A stretch of 64,000 nt of DNA from Verrucomicrobiota bacterium (GCA_021772635.1 JAJFLP010000030.1:1-64000); one strand, 5' to 3'. Shown: positions 1-8,944, numbered from the stretch's first letter. Notes: a model not told the origin generated them from the sequence alone. Numbers and translations are program-made.

Positions 1-1
1 C

Positions 2-139
2 GACGCCCCCGCTACGACAGCAGTTTTCGCCCTCTCTGCTGCTCTTTTGCTCGGAGGCCGTTCTGCAGGCGGTCGGTTTCTGAATGTGGGAGGCGATGTC
101 CCAGCGGCGTTAATATTTATTCTGGTACAATTCCGATAA
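2..139 (+). CDS. C-terminal fragment of an unidentified protein (truncated at window start); its last codons run into an inverted repeat
   Basis: Open frame from position 2 (DAPATTAVFALSAALLLGGRSAGGRFLNVGGDVPAALIFILVQFR*), hydrophobic with coding-like composition; 5' end missing. Confidence 0.3.
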   Translation, partial: DAPATTAVFALSAALLLGGRSAGGRFLNVGGDVPAALIFILVQFR

Positions 140-183
140 AGTTGTAATCGCCGCTTGGGACAGCGCCTCCCACATTCAGAAAC
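76..183. repeat. Long imperfect inverted repeat (arms 76-109 and 149-183)
   Basis: gtttctgaatgtgggaggcgatgtcccagcggcg versus reverse complement of the right arm gtttctgaatgtgggaggcgctgtcccaagcggcg: one mismatch and one indel. Confidence 0.85.
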
Positions 184-251
184 AGCTTCCTCCCTTTCAC
201 GGTTAAAAAACCGAGTCTTCAGGCTTAAGTTGGGGGGCATTCGGTGTGACC

Positions 252-1424
252 CTAATCTTCTGCCCCGACTTCCCCACGCTCGTCGAGTTCCTTGCGAAGC
301 CTGTTATTCTCTGTTCGAAGTTCGTCCGTACGCACTTCTACCATTCGTTCGAGTTCGGTGTGATATCCTTGGAGCAGCCTCAGCATTTTATTAAACTCAC
401 GCGCGAGAACACCAAGTTCGTCTCGCCGCTGTTCGGGAATCGTTAATGAAAGATCACCGGTTTTCCCAATGGAAACCACGTGATTCTTTAATTTTCCTAT
501 TGGACTCAGGACTGAGAAGTGAAAAATCAGCAACACCATGATCAATACGCCCGTTCCCGTCGCCAGGACCGAATACGCCGCATAACGCATGACAGCGTTT
601 CCTTTATCGGTTATTTTTCTTTCGGTCACCGACTTAATCAGGAAGGCTATGTTTCCTTTTATATCGGGGAATATCGTATATGAGTCGATTCGGTCATCGC
701 TACAGACTTCAACCAGATTTCCGGATTCATCTGTAATTCGGTTCGGGATGTCTTGCACCCATCCAGGTAAAACTCCATCGATAGTAGGAAAAATCTGAAA
801 GTTGACGTTGGTTTGATCTGTAAGTACGTTGACAATCTCGTCATTAAGCAACCGCCCGAAAATTAGAACTCCTCGAGCAGGCCCCTCACTATTACTGGTT
901 AATATGGGGCGACAAGAAATCAGCATCGGGCCTTTATCAGTTACAAAAACACCGGTGATTTTGACGTCTGATAACGATTTATTCTCAAACTTAAGCGAAA
1001 TAAGGGAGTGGCTGGCCGGGAATTTATCTATTGGAAATTCGTTTAGCCGGATATCCTTGTCCGCTGCAAAATCATAGTTTCGACCCCAAACAACCTTACC
1101 GTTGCGATCTACATAATGAATGGAATTAACCTTATTCTCTGTAAATGCAGTTATCGTAAGGTTGCTCTTAACGTACGTATCGCTATAAGATTCGATAAAT
1201 TCATAAGTATCATCCCATCCCGCCCAATCACTACAAAGTAAATCAAGGTGATGAATCTCTCTTTCAATCGCCCGCACCGAACGGTTCACATTTTTCTCCG
1301 CTTCTTCATGTTCAAGCGATAAGAAACTCGGGAAAATTATGGAACGATGAATCCCGAAGTTCACAATACCGTAAAGTACGAAAACGCTAACCAGAATTAG
1401 CGAAATTTTTGATTTTAAAGTCAT
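252..1424 (-). CDS. Membrane sensor protein: CHASE4-like extracellular domain, TM, HAMP, short coiled coil, no output domain
   Basis: 390 aa; N-terminal TM, CHASE4-like SDWAGWDDTYEFI...Y...NL, second TM, HAMP-like PIGKLKNHVVSIGKTGDLSLTIPEQRRDELGVLAREFNKML, ends ~40 aa later. Confidence 0.75.
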   Translation of the reverse strand: MTLKSKISLILVSVFVLYGIVNFGIHRSIIFPSFLSLEHEEAEKNVNRSVRAIEREIHHLDLLCSDWAGWDDTYEFIESYSDTYVKSNLTITAFTENKVNSIHYVDRNGKVVWGRNYDFAADKDIRLNEFPIDKFPASHSLISLKFENKSLSDVKITGVFVTDKGPMLISCRPILTSNSEGPARGVLIFGRLLNDEIVNVLTDQTNVNFQIFPTIDGVLPGWVQDIPNRITDESGNLVEVCSDDRIDSYTIFPDIKGNIAFLIKSVTERKITDKGNAVMRYAAYSVLATGTGVLIMVLLIFHFSVLSPIGKLKNHVVSIGKTGDLSLTIPEQRRDELGVLAREFNKMLRLLQGYHTELERMVEVRTDELRTENNRLRKELDERGEVGAED

Positions 1425-1610
1425 GAATTCAACTTTTCGTATTCGATGCAGCTATTCCATGTCGATGATAGATAAAAATTTTACGGCCATTAAGCTACCT
1501 GATATTGTAGCTAAATACAATTTTCGTTCTTCAAATCGCCAGCACCTGCGGGTGTCAGTTCTTAGACACTGTTCGTGGATCAACCTTCGAATGTGCGGCG
1601 TGTCTTGACT

Positions 1611-1915
1611 TCATCACTGTCAAAGTTCTGTTAACCGAAGAAGAGATTTCTGCCGGCAAGGGGTCATTATATTCGATCGTCTACAAGTTAATCGGCTTTA
1701 TCAAATCAACTTTGGACACCCTGTTATACAAACAGGTAGCCAGATATGATACCGACTAAGATTACGAGATAGAGCAGGATCAGGAATTAGAAGTGGAGAT
1801 TACGGAACTAGATGTCAAACGTACCCGGTTCCGCGAAGAACCTAGATTATCTCCAATTCTTCGATCAGAAAATCATCGATTCCTTACAGAATCTGGTCAT
1901 TTGAGCTTGTTGTAA
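1611..1915 (+). pseudogene. Possible degraded coding remnant
   Basis: Coding-looking frame FITVKVLLTEEEISAGKGSLYSIVYKLIGFIKSTLDTLLYKQVARYDTD*DYEIEQDQELEVEITELDVKRTRFREEPR with one in-frame stop and no convincing start. Confidence 0.25.
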
Positions 1916-2127
1916 TTGGTATCGGGTCGCGACATTGTTCTAGGCGTCTCACGTCGAAATCGCTATCTGAATCGATTTTAATGATTTGTGATCGAAGGCA
2001 CTACGTCTCTATGGCACAACGATTATACTGAACCGGGCTCAGAGAGAATTCGATTGCGACAGCGAAACCGAAAACAATAGTAATCCGATCGAGACGTCGG
2101 ATTTACCCTTACTTTTTAAGGATCAAC

Positions 2128-2222
2128 TAAACTGCAAGCAATTGAAATCTTGAGTGATTTAAATCTAACTGCGTATAAGATTTCGAACGGTATTTCGAAA
2201 ACTCGAAGGCGTTCGGTATAAC
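2128..2222 (+). repeat. Family A dispersed repeat, copy A1 (short form, no inserted palindromes)
   Basis: taaactgcaagcaattgaaatcttgagtgattt...tttcgaacggtatttcgaaaactcgaaggcgttcggtataa; matches copy at 38958. Confidence 0.75.
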
Positions 2223-2287
2223 AGTCGGTACGATATTCATTTAATAACCAATTTTTCGTATCTTTCACTAGCCGGAGTATTTCCTGG

Positions 2288-3061
2288 TTGACTTTCTACG
2301 ATAGATCATTTGATACGGGGAAGCGGCGCGATGAGTTCTGCTACCTTGATAAAGGCGGATGGGTTGCGCTTGTAGGGGGCGGCGCCTGTGCATTCACTCC
2401 GTTTGCGTCTGAACGGTTACGCTGGATCATGTCCTATCTGAAAATTCTGATCCACGAAGTCGGGCATTCTGTAGTCGCTTGGTCATTCGGTTATCCTGGG
2501 GTGCCTACGTTTAACCTCCAGCACGGCGGGGGCGTTGCGCGGCATGGTCCTCAAGCAAGCTGGTTACTTACGGCTATTTCAATAGTATTTGTCCTCTTCG
2601 TTATCAAGAACTTCAAGAATCCTACCGCCATGGTTCTCTCGGGGATCGGCGCATGCGGGTATATCCTAAGTCTCTCGACACCATTCCATAAGATGATTGA
2701 GCTTTATATGGGACACGGCTTTGAGCTTCTGTTGGCGACAGTTTTTATTTATCGCGCTGCAAGCAATTGGGCGGTACACCACGGACTGGAGAGATTTCTG
2801 TACGGCTTTGCCGGCTTTTATCTAATTTATGAGAATATTGTGTTCGTCTGGTTGCTGTTGTTTGATAAAGGTTATCGACAAGTTTATTTCGATGGTATCG
2901 CTCCCGGTCTACTAAACGATTTCTATCGAATTTGGGTTGAACATCTTAAAACGGCAAGTTTTGACCACCTGGCAACCTTCCATGGCGTACTGACGATTCT
3001 ATGCCCGGTGTTCGCCATTGGATTGCATTATCTGATGCGTCGGAACAGCGCAACTTTCTAG
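2288..3061 (+). CDS. Multi-pass membrane protein with HEXXH motif (M50-like putative metallopeptidase)
   Basis: 257 aa; HEVGH in MSYLKILIHEVGHSVVAWSFGYPGVP plus several TM segments; true start may be downstream near 2430. Confidence 0.6.
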   Translation: MTFYDRSFDTGKRRDEFCYLDKGGWVALVGGGACAFTPFASERLRWIMSYLKILIHEVGHSVVAWSFGYPGVPTFNLQHGGGVARHGPQASWLLTAISIVFVLFVIKNFKNPTAMVLSGIGACGYILSLSTPFHKMIELYMGHGFELLLATVFIYRAASNWAVHHGLERFLYGFAGFYLIYENIVFVWLLLFDKGYRQVYFDGIAPGLLNDFYRIWVEHLKTASFDHLATFHGVLTILCPVFAIGLHYLMRRNSATF

Positions 3062-3262
3062 AACCGAAAGGAAAAAGTGAACCTAAGTGGGTAGCGCTGT
3101 AGTAGAATAAGAATATTTCAGCGTACGATCTCGATGATGAAACAGAAAACTGCGATGAAAGTTCGAGATCGGGTCCGCGTGGGTCGGCAGTTGAATTTCC
3201 AGAGAGCGACCGTCCGGGCCGTACCGGCCCGGTTAATACGTAACGAAACTCGGGTTAAGTGA

Positions 3263-3349
3263 CGCTAAAGCGTGAACTCCAACGGGGGACCTTAACAACA
3301 CTAATCTTTTGGTATGCGAGGAGCGCCCGTTGGAGTTCACACTTTAGTG
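3263..3349. repeat. Inverted repeat / hairpin element
   Basis: Arms cgctaaagcgtgaactccaacggggg (3263-3288) and gcccgttggagttcacactttagtg (3325-3349), nearly perfectly complementary. Confidence 0.8.
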
Positions 3350-3360
3350 TGTCAAAATGA

Positions 3361-3556
3361 CGAAGTTTCAGAGGAGCCCACCAGTGGGTTTCTTTTTTGA
3401 CCCACTTATTACAATACGAAACGGGCCCACAATATCGAAGATTTCCGCCAAGTTTCAAGGGAGCCCACCAGTGGGTTTCCTTTTTAACCCACATTTTACA
3501 AGACGAAACGGGCTCACAGTATCGAAGGTTTGAGCCAAGTTTTAAGGAGGTCACAT
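3361..3556. repeat. Tandem direct repeat, 87-bp period, two full copies plus a partial third
   Basis: Units start c(g/c)aagttt at 3361, 3448, 3535; each full unit contains gagcccaccagtgggttt and a GTGGGTT...AACCCAC-type hairpin. Confidence 0.85.
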
Positions 3557-3559
3557 GCT

Positions 3560-4138
3560 ATGACGCCATTTGAATCGTTACTGGTCCAAGTTCGGGCTTG
3601 CACCATCTGCGAGGCGCATCTGCCGTTGGGACCGCGGCCGGTCGTTCAGCTGGATCCGAAGGCCAGGGTTCTTATCGCCGGGCAGGCGCCGGGTAGGAAA
3701 GTCCATGCTTCGGGTATGCCATTCGATGATGCCAGCGGAGATCGATTACGCGATTGGCTGGGGCTGACGCGTGACGAGTTCTACAACCCGGAGCGGATCG
3801 CGATTCTGCCAATGGGGTTCTGCTATCCCGGTACCGGAAAGTCAGGAGACCTCCCGCCACGCCCGGAATGTGCGCCGGCCTGGCGTAACCCGCTTCTTCA
3901 GCAGCTTCGCCGTATAGAGCTCACCCTGGTTATCGGGCAGTACGCGCACGCATATCACTTTGACGGGAAGAAGACCTCGCTTACTGAACGCGTGAAATCC
4001 TGGCGTACATATTGGCCTGGTGTGGTTCCACTTCCGCATCCCAGCCCCAGAAACAACCTTTGGCTTCGCCGAAATCCCTGGTTCGAGATCGAGCTACTCC
4101 CAATGCTTCACGAACGCGTTTCGGAGGTTTTTGCGTAA
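3560..4138 (+). CDS. Uracil-DNA glycosylase family protein
   Basis: RACTICEAHLPLGPRPVVQLDPKARVLIAGQAPGRKVHASGMPFDDASGDRLRDWLG...LVIGQYAHAYHF; starts at MTPFESLL. Confidence 0.85.
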   Translation: MTPFESLLVQVRACTICEAHLPLGPRPVVQLDPKARVLIAGQAPGRKVHASGMPFDDASGDRLRDWLGLTRDEFYNPERIAILPMGFCYPGTGKSGDLPPRPECAPAWRNPLLQQLRRIELTLVIGQYAHAYHFDGKKTSLTERVKSWRTYWPGVVPLPHPSPRNNLWLRRNPWFEIELLPMLHERVSEVFA

Positions 4139-4318
4139 AGTTCAGCGTAATTATGAGATTCAATCCCACCAGTGGGTTTAATTCCCCGACGGTTACTCTC
4201 TTCGGCGAACAGCTATCTCATCCTGGAGTTGCTAGGATTCGTCGTCGTAGTAAAGCTTCAAGAGCCTTTTATGCTTCGTGGGCTTCCCCGGCGGCAGTTG
4301 ATTAAGCAATTTTATCGT

Positions 4319-4345
4319 ATAACATATTTAATATAAATATGTTAT
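4319..4345. other. AT-rich perfect palindrome (11-bp arms)
   Basis: ATAACATATTT-aatat-AAATATGTTAT. Confidence 0.8.
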
Positions 4346-4387
4346 ATGGCTGCGTGCGGCTTTCTTTATTTCGCGCTACGGTTATCG

Positions 4388-4579
4388 TCAGGTTAAAATC
4401 TCGACAACAACCCAGATACTCAAGCACAGCCACGTAAAAATATACGACCGCATAGAAACGCTAAATGATTTCTCGGCGACTGCATCTGTTAACGACATGA
4501 GCTCGTTCGAGAACGTCATAAAGCCCAACCCCATCAATAAGGCCGTGAATGCCACTGCCGCGTAGATCTGGGTTGGCAC
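4388..4579 (-). CDS. Small putative membrane protein
   Basis: 63 aa with two hydrophobic segments: MPTQIYAAVAFTALLMGLGFMTF...SYIFTWLCLSIWVVVEILT. Confidence 0.4.
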   Translation of the reverse strand: MPTQIYAAVAFTALLMGLGFMTFSNELMSLTDAVAEKSFSVSMRSYIFTWLCLSIWVVVEILT

Positions 4580-4762
4580 ATTTTCGGCGGTCTTACTCTG
4601 GTTCGCAGTAGCACCGAAAGACTATTTCACTGGGTGCTTGGAGGGTGTGCTGCCGCCCTTATCGGTTTTGTGATACTGGAAGCAACGTATAAATCGTTTC
4701 GGCTTACCAGCTTGCTTTATTTGTTGATACTACGACACTGCGGCGTTCTAATGATTAGCGGG

Positions 4763-4891
4763 TATATCTGCAAGCAGTACAATTTTTGGACGACTTTTAA
4801 CTTATCACCTAAGGGATTCCGAACGGTATTTTCTCCGCATAAGCGAGAGTCTCGGTAGTCCGGACGAAAACCCATTGACGATGGGTATACT
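4763..4891 (+). repeat. Family A dispersed repeat, copy A2
   Basis: tatatctgcaagcagtacaatttttggacgacttttaacttatcacctaagggattccgaacggtattttctccgcataagcgagagtctcggtagtccggacgaaaac...gggtatact. Confidence 0.75.
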
Positions 4892-4920
4892 TAGAAAATT
4901 GAGACAGGACCTGGACGTTT

Positions 4921-5778
4921 ATGAATCAGACGCAGACGAAAAAGAATCTCTGGCTTAAAGACCACGGCCGAAGTGTGACTTCGCAAGGGGGTGAGGATGG
5001 TATTCTCGAGAAAGTTCTTGAGGTTATCGGTGATACAGATCGGTGGTGCGTAGAATTCGGAAGCTGGGACGGCGAACATCTGAGTAACACCTATAATCTC
5101 ATCAACAACAAAAACTACTCGGCGGTGCTGATCGAGGGAAGTCCGAGTCGATATAAAGATCTCGTCAAGAATTTTCGGGGGAATTCGAATGTCAGGACTG
5201 TTAATCGATTTGTCGGTTTCGAACCGAGTGATTGCCTATGCAATATTCTGAAGGAGACGGAGATCCCGAGGAACTTCGACCTGTTGTCGATTGACATCGA
5301 TGGCAACGATTATCATGTGTGGGACGCCGCTCGAGAGTACCAACCGAAGGTAGTAATCATTGAGTTTAACGGAACGATTCCTAAATGCGTTGAGTTCGTA
5401 CAACCCCGGGATATGGCAGTTACTCAAGGGACAAGTTTGCTTTCAATGATTAAACTGGCGAAGTCGAAAGGTTATGAACTCGTAACAGTCGAAACGTCGA
5501 ACGCTATTTTCGTCGACAAACAGTACTTCGATCTTTTCAATATCGACGACAACTCGATTGAAACTCAATGGACGGATCAGTCGGCGATTACCCACATCTT
5601 TATCGGTTACGATGGCTCGATATTTTTGAGAGGATTCTGCCGTCTTCCGTGGCAAGGGATTGCTCTTAGGGAATCAATGGTACAGGTTCTTCCGCGTTGG
5701 GCAAGGAAGACATTTAAACGGCGAAATTTTCTGATGCGGAAACTGGCGAAATTTTATCGCTGTCGTTTGAAGGATTAA
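4921..5778 (+). CDS. FkbM-like SAM-dependent methyltransferase
   Basis: 285 aa; WCVEFGSWDGEHLSNTYNL...AVLIEGSPSRYKDL...FDLLSIDIDGNDYHVWDA. Confidence 0.65.
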   Translation: MNQTQTKKNLWLKDHGRSVTSQGGEDGILEKVLEVIGDTDRWCVEFGSWDGEHLSNTYNLINNKNYSAVLIEGSPSRYKDLVKNFRGNSNVRTVNRFVGFEPSDCLCNILKETEIPRNFDLLSIDIDGNDYHVWDAAREYQPKVVIIEFNGTIPKCVEFVQPRDMAVTQGTSLLSMIKLAKSKGYELVTVETSNAIFVDKQYFDLFNIDDNSIETQWTDQSAITHIFIGYDGSIFLRGFCRLPWQGIALRESMVQVLPRWARKTFKRRNFLMRKLAKFYRCRLKD

Positions 5779-5808
5779 TTAACCGAAAGTCACAGGACCA
5801 GGAATACT

Positions 5809-5987
5809 AACCTGAATAATTCACCAGTATTCTGCTGCGAACCGTAATCTCTGCTCAAATAAACTGATGGGCTTGAGTTCACACCTTAGTAGATGAAACT
5901 TCACTTTCACCGTGGCGCCTTCTCCAATCGTCTTATTATGCACGAGTTAAGTTCTCTCGCGACGAATCCCGTGAATTAATCAGGCTA
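5809..5987. repeat. Family B element, copy B1 (~180 bp, terminal inverted repeats)
   Basis: AACCTGAATAATTCACCAGTATTCTGCTGCGAA ... CTCTCGCGACGAATCCCGTGAATTAATCAGGCTA; right end includes the dctM stop codon. Confidence 0.85.
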
Positions 5988-7253
5988 ACTGCCTGGTGGT
6001 AATAGCATGAGCGAGATCTGGGGGACGTAGGTAATAAGGACAAGCGCAACCAGCAGGCATGCCAGAAAAGAAAGCGATGCCATATATAGCGAGACAACGG
6101 GTTTCTTAAATCGGATGCTTGCGATGAATAGGTTCAAGCCCACCGGTGGTGTTATATAACCAATCCCGAGATTTGTAAGGAAGATTATCCCCAGGTGTAC
6201 AGGATGAATGCCGTATTCCATCGCGATCGGACTGATTAACGGTACAATCAGTACTATTGCTGCGTAAATATCAATCATACATCCAACGATCAGCAGGAAG
6301 CAGTTCAGGGCAATCAAGAACGTGTACTTACTTGTCATTCGTGCACTGAAGTATTCCAGCATTCTCGTGGGAACTTCTTCGTCGATCAGGTAGCTAGTGA
6401 CAGCCAAAGTCATCCCGAGAATAATCAGGATGCCTCCAACTAGAACGACACTTTCGCGGGCTATCCGCCCGATTTCGCCAATCCGGATATCGCGGTAAAT
6501 GATAACCTCCACGATCAAGATATATGCTGCTGCAATAACCGCTGCCTCGCTGATCGCAAATGTGCCGCTGTAGATTCCACCCAGGACCAGAAACGGCAGA
6601 GGTACTTCCCACTTCGCGATCCAGAGGCTATCGATAAGTTCCCGGAACGAAAATCTCTGCCGTGGAATCTTGTTCTTGACAGCGTAGCACATTCCGTATA
6701 GCGACAGGAAAGCGATGATCATGAGGCCCGGCATGATCCCAGCGCGAAAGAGGTCATCGATGCTCGTTTCAGAAATAACACCGTACAGGATCACCGGTAA
6801 ACTCGGCGCAAAAAGTAGCCCCAAGCTCCCGCCGGAGGTTATCAAACCAAGGCTGAATCTCTCGCTATACTGATCCTTCATCAAGGCCGGTAAAAGCAAT
6901 CCCCCCAGCGCGACGATCGTGATGCCTGATGCGCCAGTGAGAGCGGTCAAAAAGGAACACGCTACGATTGTTACAATCGCCAAACCCCCGGGGACCCAAC
7001 CCAGGAATGCCTTCGACAGCTGAAGGAGGCGTCGCGGTGCACCGCTATAGGTTAGAAGGTATCCTGCAAAGGCGAAAATTGGCAGGGTTTGGAGCAGTGG
7101 TTTGCTTGCGAGCTGGTAGAAATTGATTATGACCGCTTGAAGGTCTATCTCTGCGCGATAGTGGTTTACCAATGCGGATAATCCCATTACGGCAAACAAC
7201 GGTGTACCGATGAGGGCAAAAACTATGATCAGCAACGTTAGTAAGATAATCAT
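5985..7253 (-). CDS. dctM: TRAP transporter large permease, DctM family
   Basis: Multi-TM; LTALTGASGITIVALGGLLLPALM, GIIFLTNLGIGYITPPVGLNLFIAS; start taken at MIILLT. Confidence 0.9.
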   Translation of the reverse strand: MIILLTLLIIVFALIGTPLFAVMGLSALVNHYRAEIDLQAVIINFYQLASKPLLQTLPIFAFAGYLLTYSGAPRRLLQLSKAFLGWVPGGLAIVTIVACSFLTALTGASGITIVALGGLLLPALMKDQYSERFSLGLITSGGSLGLLFAPSLPVILYGVISETSIDDLFRAGIMPGLMIIAFLSLYGMCYAVKNKIPRQRFSFRELIDSLWIAKWEVPLPFLVLGGIYSGTFAISEAAVIAAAYILIVEVIIYRDIRIGEIGRIARESVVLVGGILIILGMTLAVTSYLIDEEVPTRMLEYFSARMTSKYTFLIALNCFLLIVGCMIDIYAAIVLIVPLISPIAMEYGIHPVHLGIIFLTNLGIGYITPPVGLNLFIASIRFKKPVVSLYMASLSFLACLLVALVLITYVPQISLMLLPPGS

Positions 7254-7254
7254 A

Positions 7255-7788
7255 TCACTCCGATTCCCGCTTAAACCCAGAATGAAATTGAATCGCGCCT
7301 GCAATCAATAGCCGGACAGTCAATATAAAAAATCCAATTGGTAGGACGAGTTCGAACATCCATTCAGGTATAGAACTGAAAATGGCGGAGGGACCGGCAT
7401 ACTCCCTCTCATCTATCACGAATTTAATGCTTATCCATGTCAAAAGGCCGCAAATTCCTGCTGAGAGAAAGCTTGTACACGCGGCAATACGCGCCTTCCA
7501 GTGACTAGAAAGAACATGCGATATAATATCAACTGTGATATGTTTATTATCCTGAGTGGCAGCGCCCGCACCAAATAGCGCAAGCCATAAAACAAGTTGG
7601 CGGGATAACGGCTCGGTCCAAGTGACGCCGGTGCTGGAGAATGTGCGGAGAAGTATGGGCATAAGCCCGAGAATTATGATAGCAAATAAGACGATTCCGA
7701 AGAAGACTTCTTCGGTACGCCGGATAAATCGTAGCAGTCGATTTTCCTTCGGGCGTTCGTCCTGTGTATGTTTTTCGGCGGGTTCCAT
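7255..7788 (-). CDS. dctQ: TRAP transporter small permease, DctQ family
   Basis: 177 aa, 4 TM; FSSTGVTWTEPLSRQLVLWLALFGAGAATQDNKHITVDIISHVL. Confidence 0.85.
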   Translation of the reverse strand: MEPAEKHTQDERPKENRLLRFIRRTEEVFFGIVLFAIIILGLMPILLRTFSSTGVTWTEPLSRQLVLWLALFGAGAATQDNKHITVDIISHVLSSHWKARIAACTSFLSAGICGLLTWISIKFVIDEREYAGPSAIFSSIPEWMFELVLPIGFFILTVRLLIAGAIQFHSGFKRESE

Positions 7789-7799
7789 CCTGAGAAATA

Positions 7800-8825
7800 T
7801 TAGTTCGCGTTTCGATACTTTGAAAGCAGTGATCGGAGATAGGTAAGAGTTTCTCTGGAGTAGGTACTTCCTGCTAACTCGTCAGCAACTTGGGTGCTGT
7901 ACATCCTGAAACCTTCTAAGCCTGCATCTGTCAGGGAGATCGTTTTGATTCCCTTTTTCTCAAGTACGACTAAAGCTTCCTGATTCTGTTTCCTTATGGT
8001 ATCGTTTAATTTCCCGAAACGCGCTTCGCAGAGTTTGCGAATAGTGTTTCTGGTGGTCTTCGGTATTTTATCCCATCTTTTCTTCACAACGAGGAAGGAA
8101 CCAAAGGAGTAGGCGATTTTCGTGTCCAGTCGATTCTCGACGCCGGTAAACCATTGCATCGACAGCATCCCGACAGGCGGAGAAAAAACAGTGTCGATTA
8201 AACCGGTACGCAAAGCTGTCAATACATCACCGACTTGTGCGTAGATCGCATTGCTCTTCGCAACATTGAAAAACGTTTGACTAATAATATCGTCTTGGAG
8301 CAACCACGGCTTCGACTGTCTCAGGGATTGCATGTCCCTGACAACACTCGAGCTGAATACGAAACTGAATCCAATCTCCGGCCACCCGAGTACTTCGAAT
8401 CCGCGACCTTCGCACTCTTTTCTGAGTATCGGCTCGATTTTCGGGAAGACGTGGTCGATTTCTTCGTAACTATCAAATATGAGGGGAAGCTGGAGTGCTA
8501 CCGAGTTTTTGCAGACCAAGGAAAGCCCATTTCCAGTGAAGCCAGCGCCGTGTAGCTGCCGGATTCGCATCTTACGGACGACGGTCGCTTCATCGCCCTG
8601 GACGCCGCCCGGGTAACACTTGAACTTGACGTTCCCGTCCGTTCCGGTCAAAATTTCGTCGGCAAGAGTCTTGTATTGATTGAACCATACACTTCCCGTC
8701 GGGGCAAGGGTCGCGATCTTAAACACATATTTCGCAGTCTTGCGTCGGGGCTTTGCGTCGGTGGTATCAGCGCCGGCCAAAAACAAAAGCGCCGTCGCAA
8801 GTAGTGTGGTAAATATATTTATCAT
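7800..8825 (-). CDS. dctP: TRAP transporter substrate-binding protein, DctP/TatP type
   Basis: 341 aa, signal peptide; FKIATLAPTGSVWFNQYKTLADEI...VKFKCYPGGVQGDEATVVRKMRIRQLHGAGFTGNGL. Confidence 0.88.
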   Translation of the reverse strand: MINIFTTLLATALLFLAGADTTDAKPRRKTAKYVFKIATLAPTGSVWFNQYKTLADEILTGTDGNVKFKCYPGGVQGDEATVVRKMRIRQLHGAGFTGNGLSLVCKNSVALQLPLIFDSYEEIDHVFPKIEPILRKECEGRGFEVLGWPEIGFSFVFSSSVVRDMQSLRQSKPWLLQDDIISQTFFNVAKSNAIYAQVGDVLTALRTGLIDTVFSPPVGMLSMQWFTGVENRLDTKIAYSFGSFLVVKKRWDKIPKTTRNTIRKLCEARFGKLNDTIRKQNQEALVVLEKKGIKTISLTDAGLEGFRMYSTQVADELAGSTYSRETLTYLRSLLSKYRNAN

Positions 8826-8910
8826 GGAATCGGGGGTTACATCGACTGCAAACAGTTCAGATTCGGGATGCCTTAGGGTAGATCACCCAAGGGGCTCCAA
8901 TGGATACGTC

Positions 8911-8926
8911 GTCCCGCATGCGAGAC
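8911..8926. repeat. Isolated family A-type palindrome gtcccgcatgcgagac
   Basis: One mismatch to gtcccgcatgcgggac found inside copy A3. Confidence 0.6.
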
Positions 8927-8944
8927 CAACGCGACTCGTACAAG

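Noticed and set aside
3255-3554. 99-aa minus ORF with 29-aa internal repeats (KWVKKETHWWAPLKLGGNLRYCGPVS)
   Set aside because: It is the translation of the 87-bp tandem repeat (divisible by 3) and an adjacent inverted repeat; no RBS or domain evidence, so treated as a repeat by-product.
3361-3556. CRISPR array
   Set aside because: Only two full 87-bp units with no repeat/spacer alternation and no cas genes anywhere in the window.
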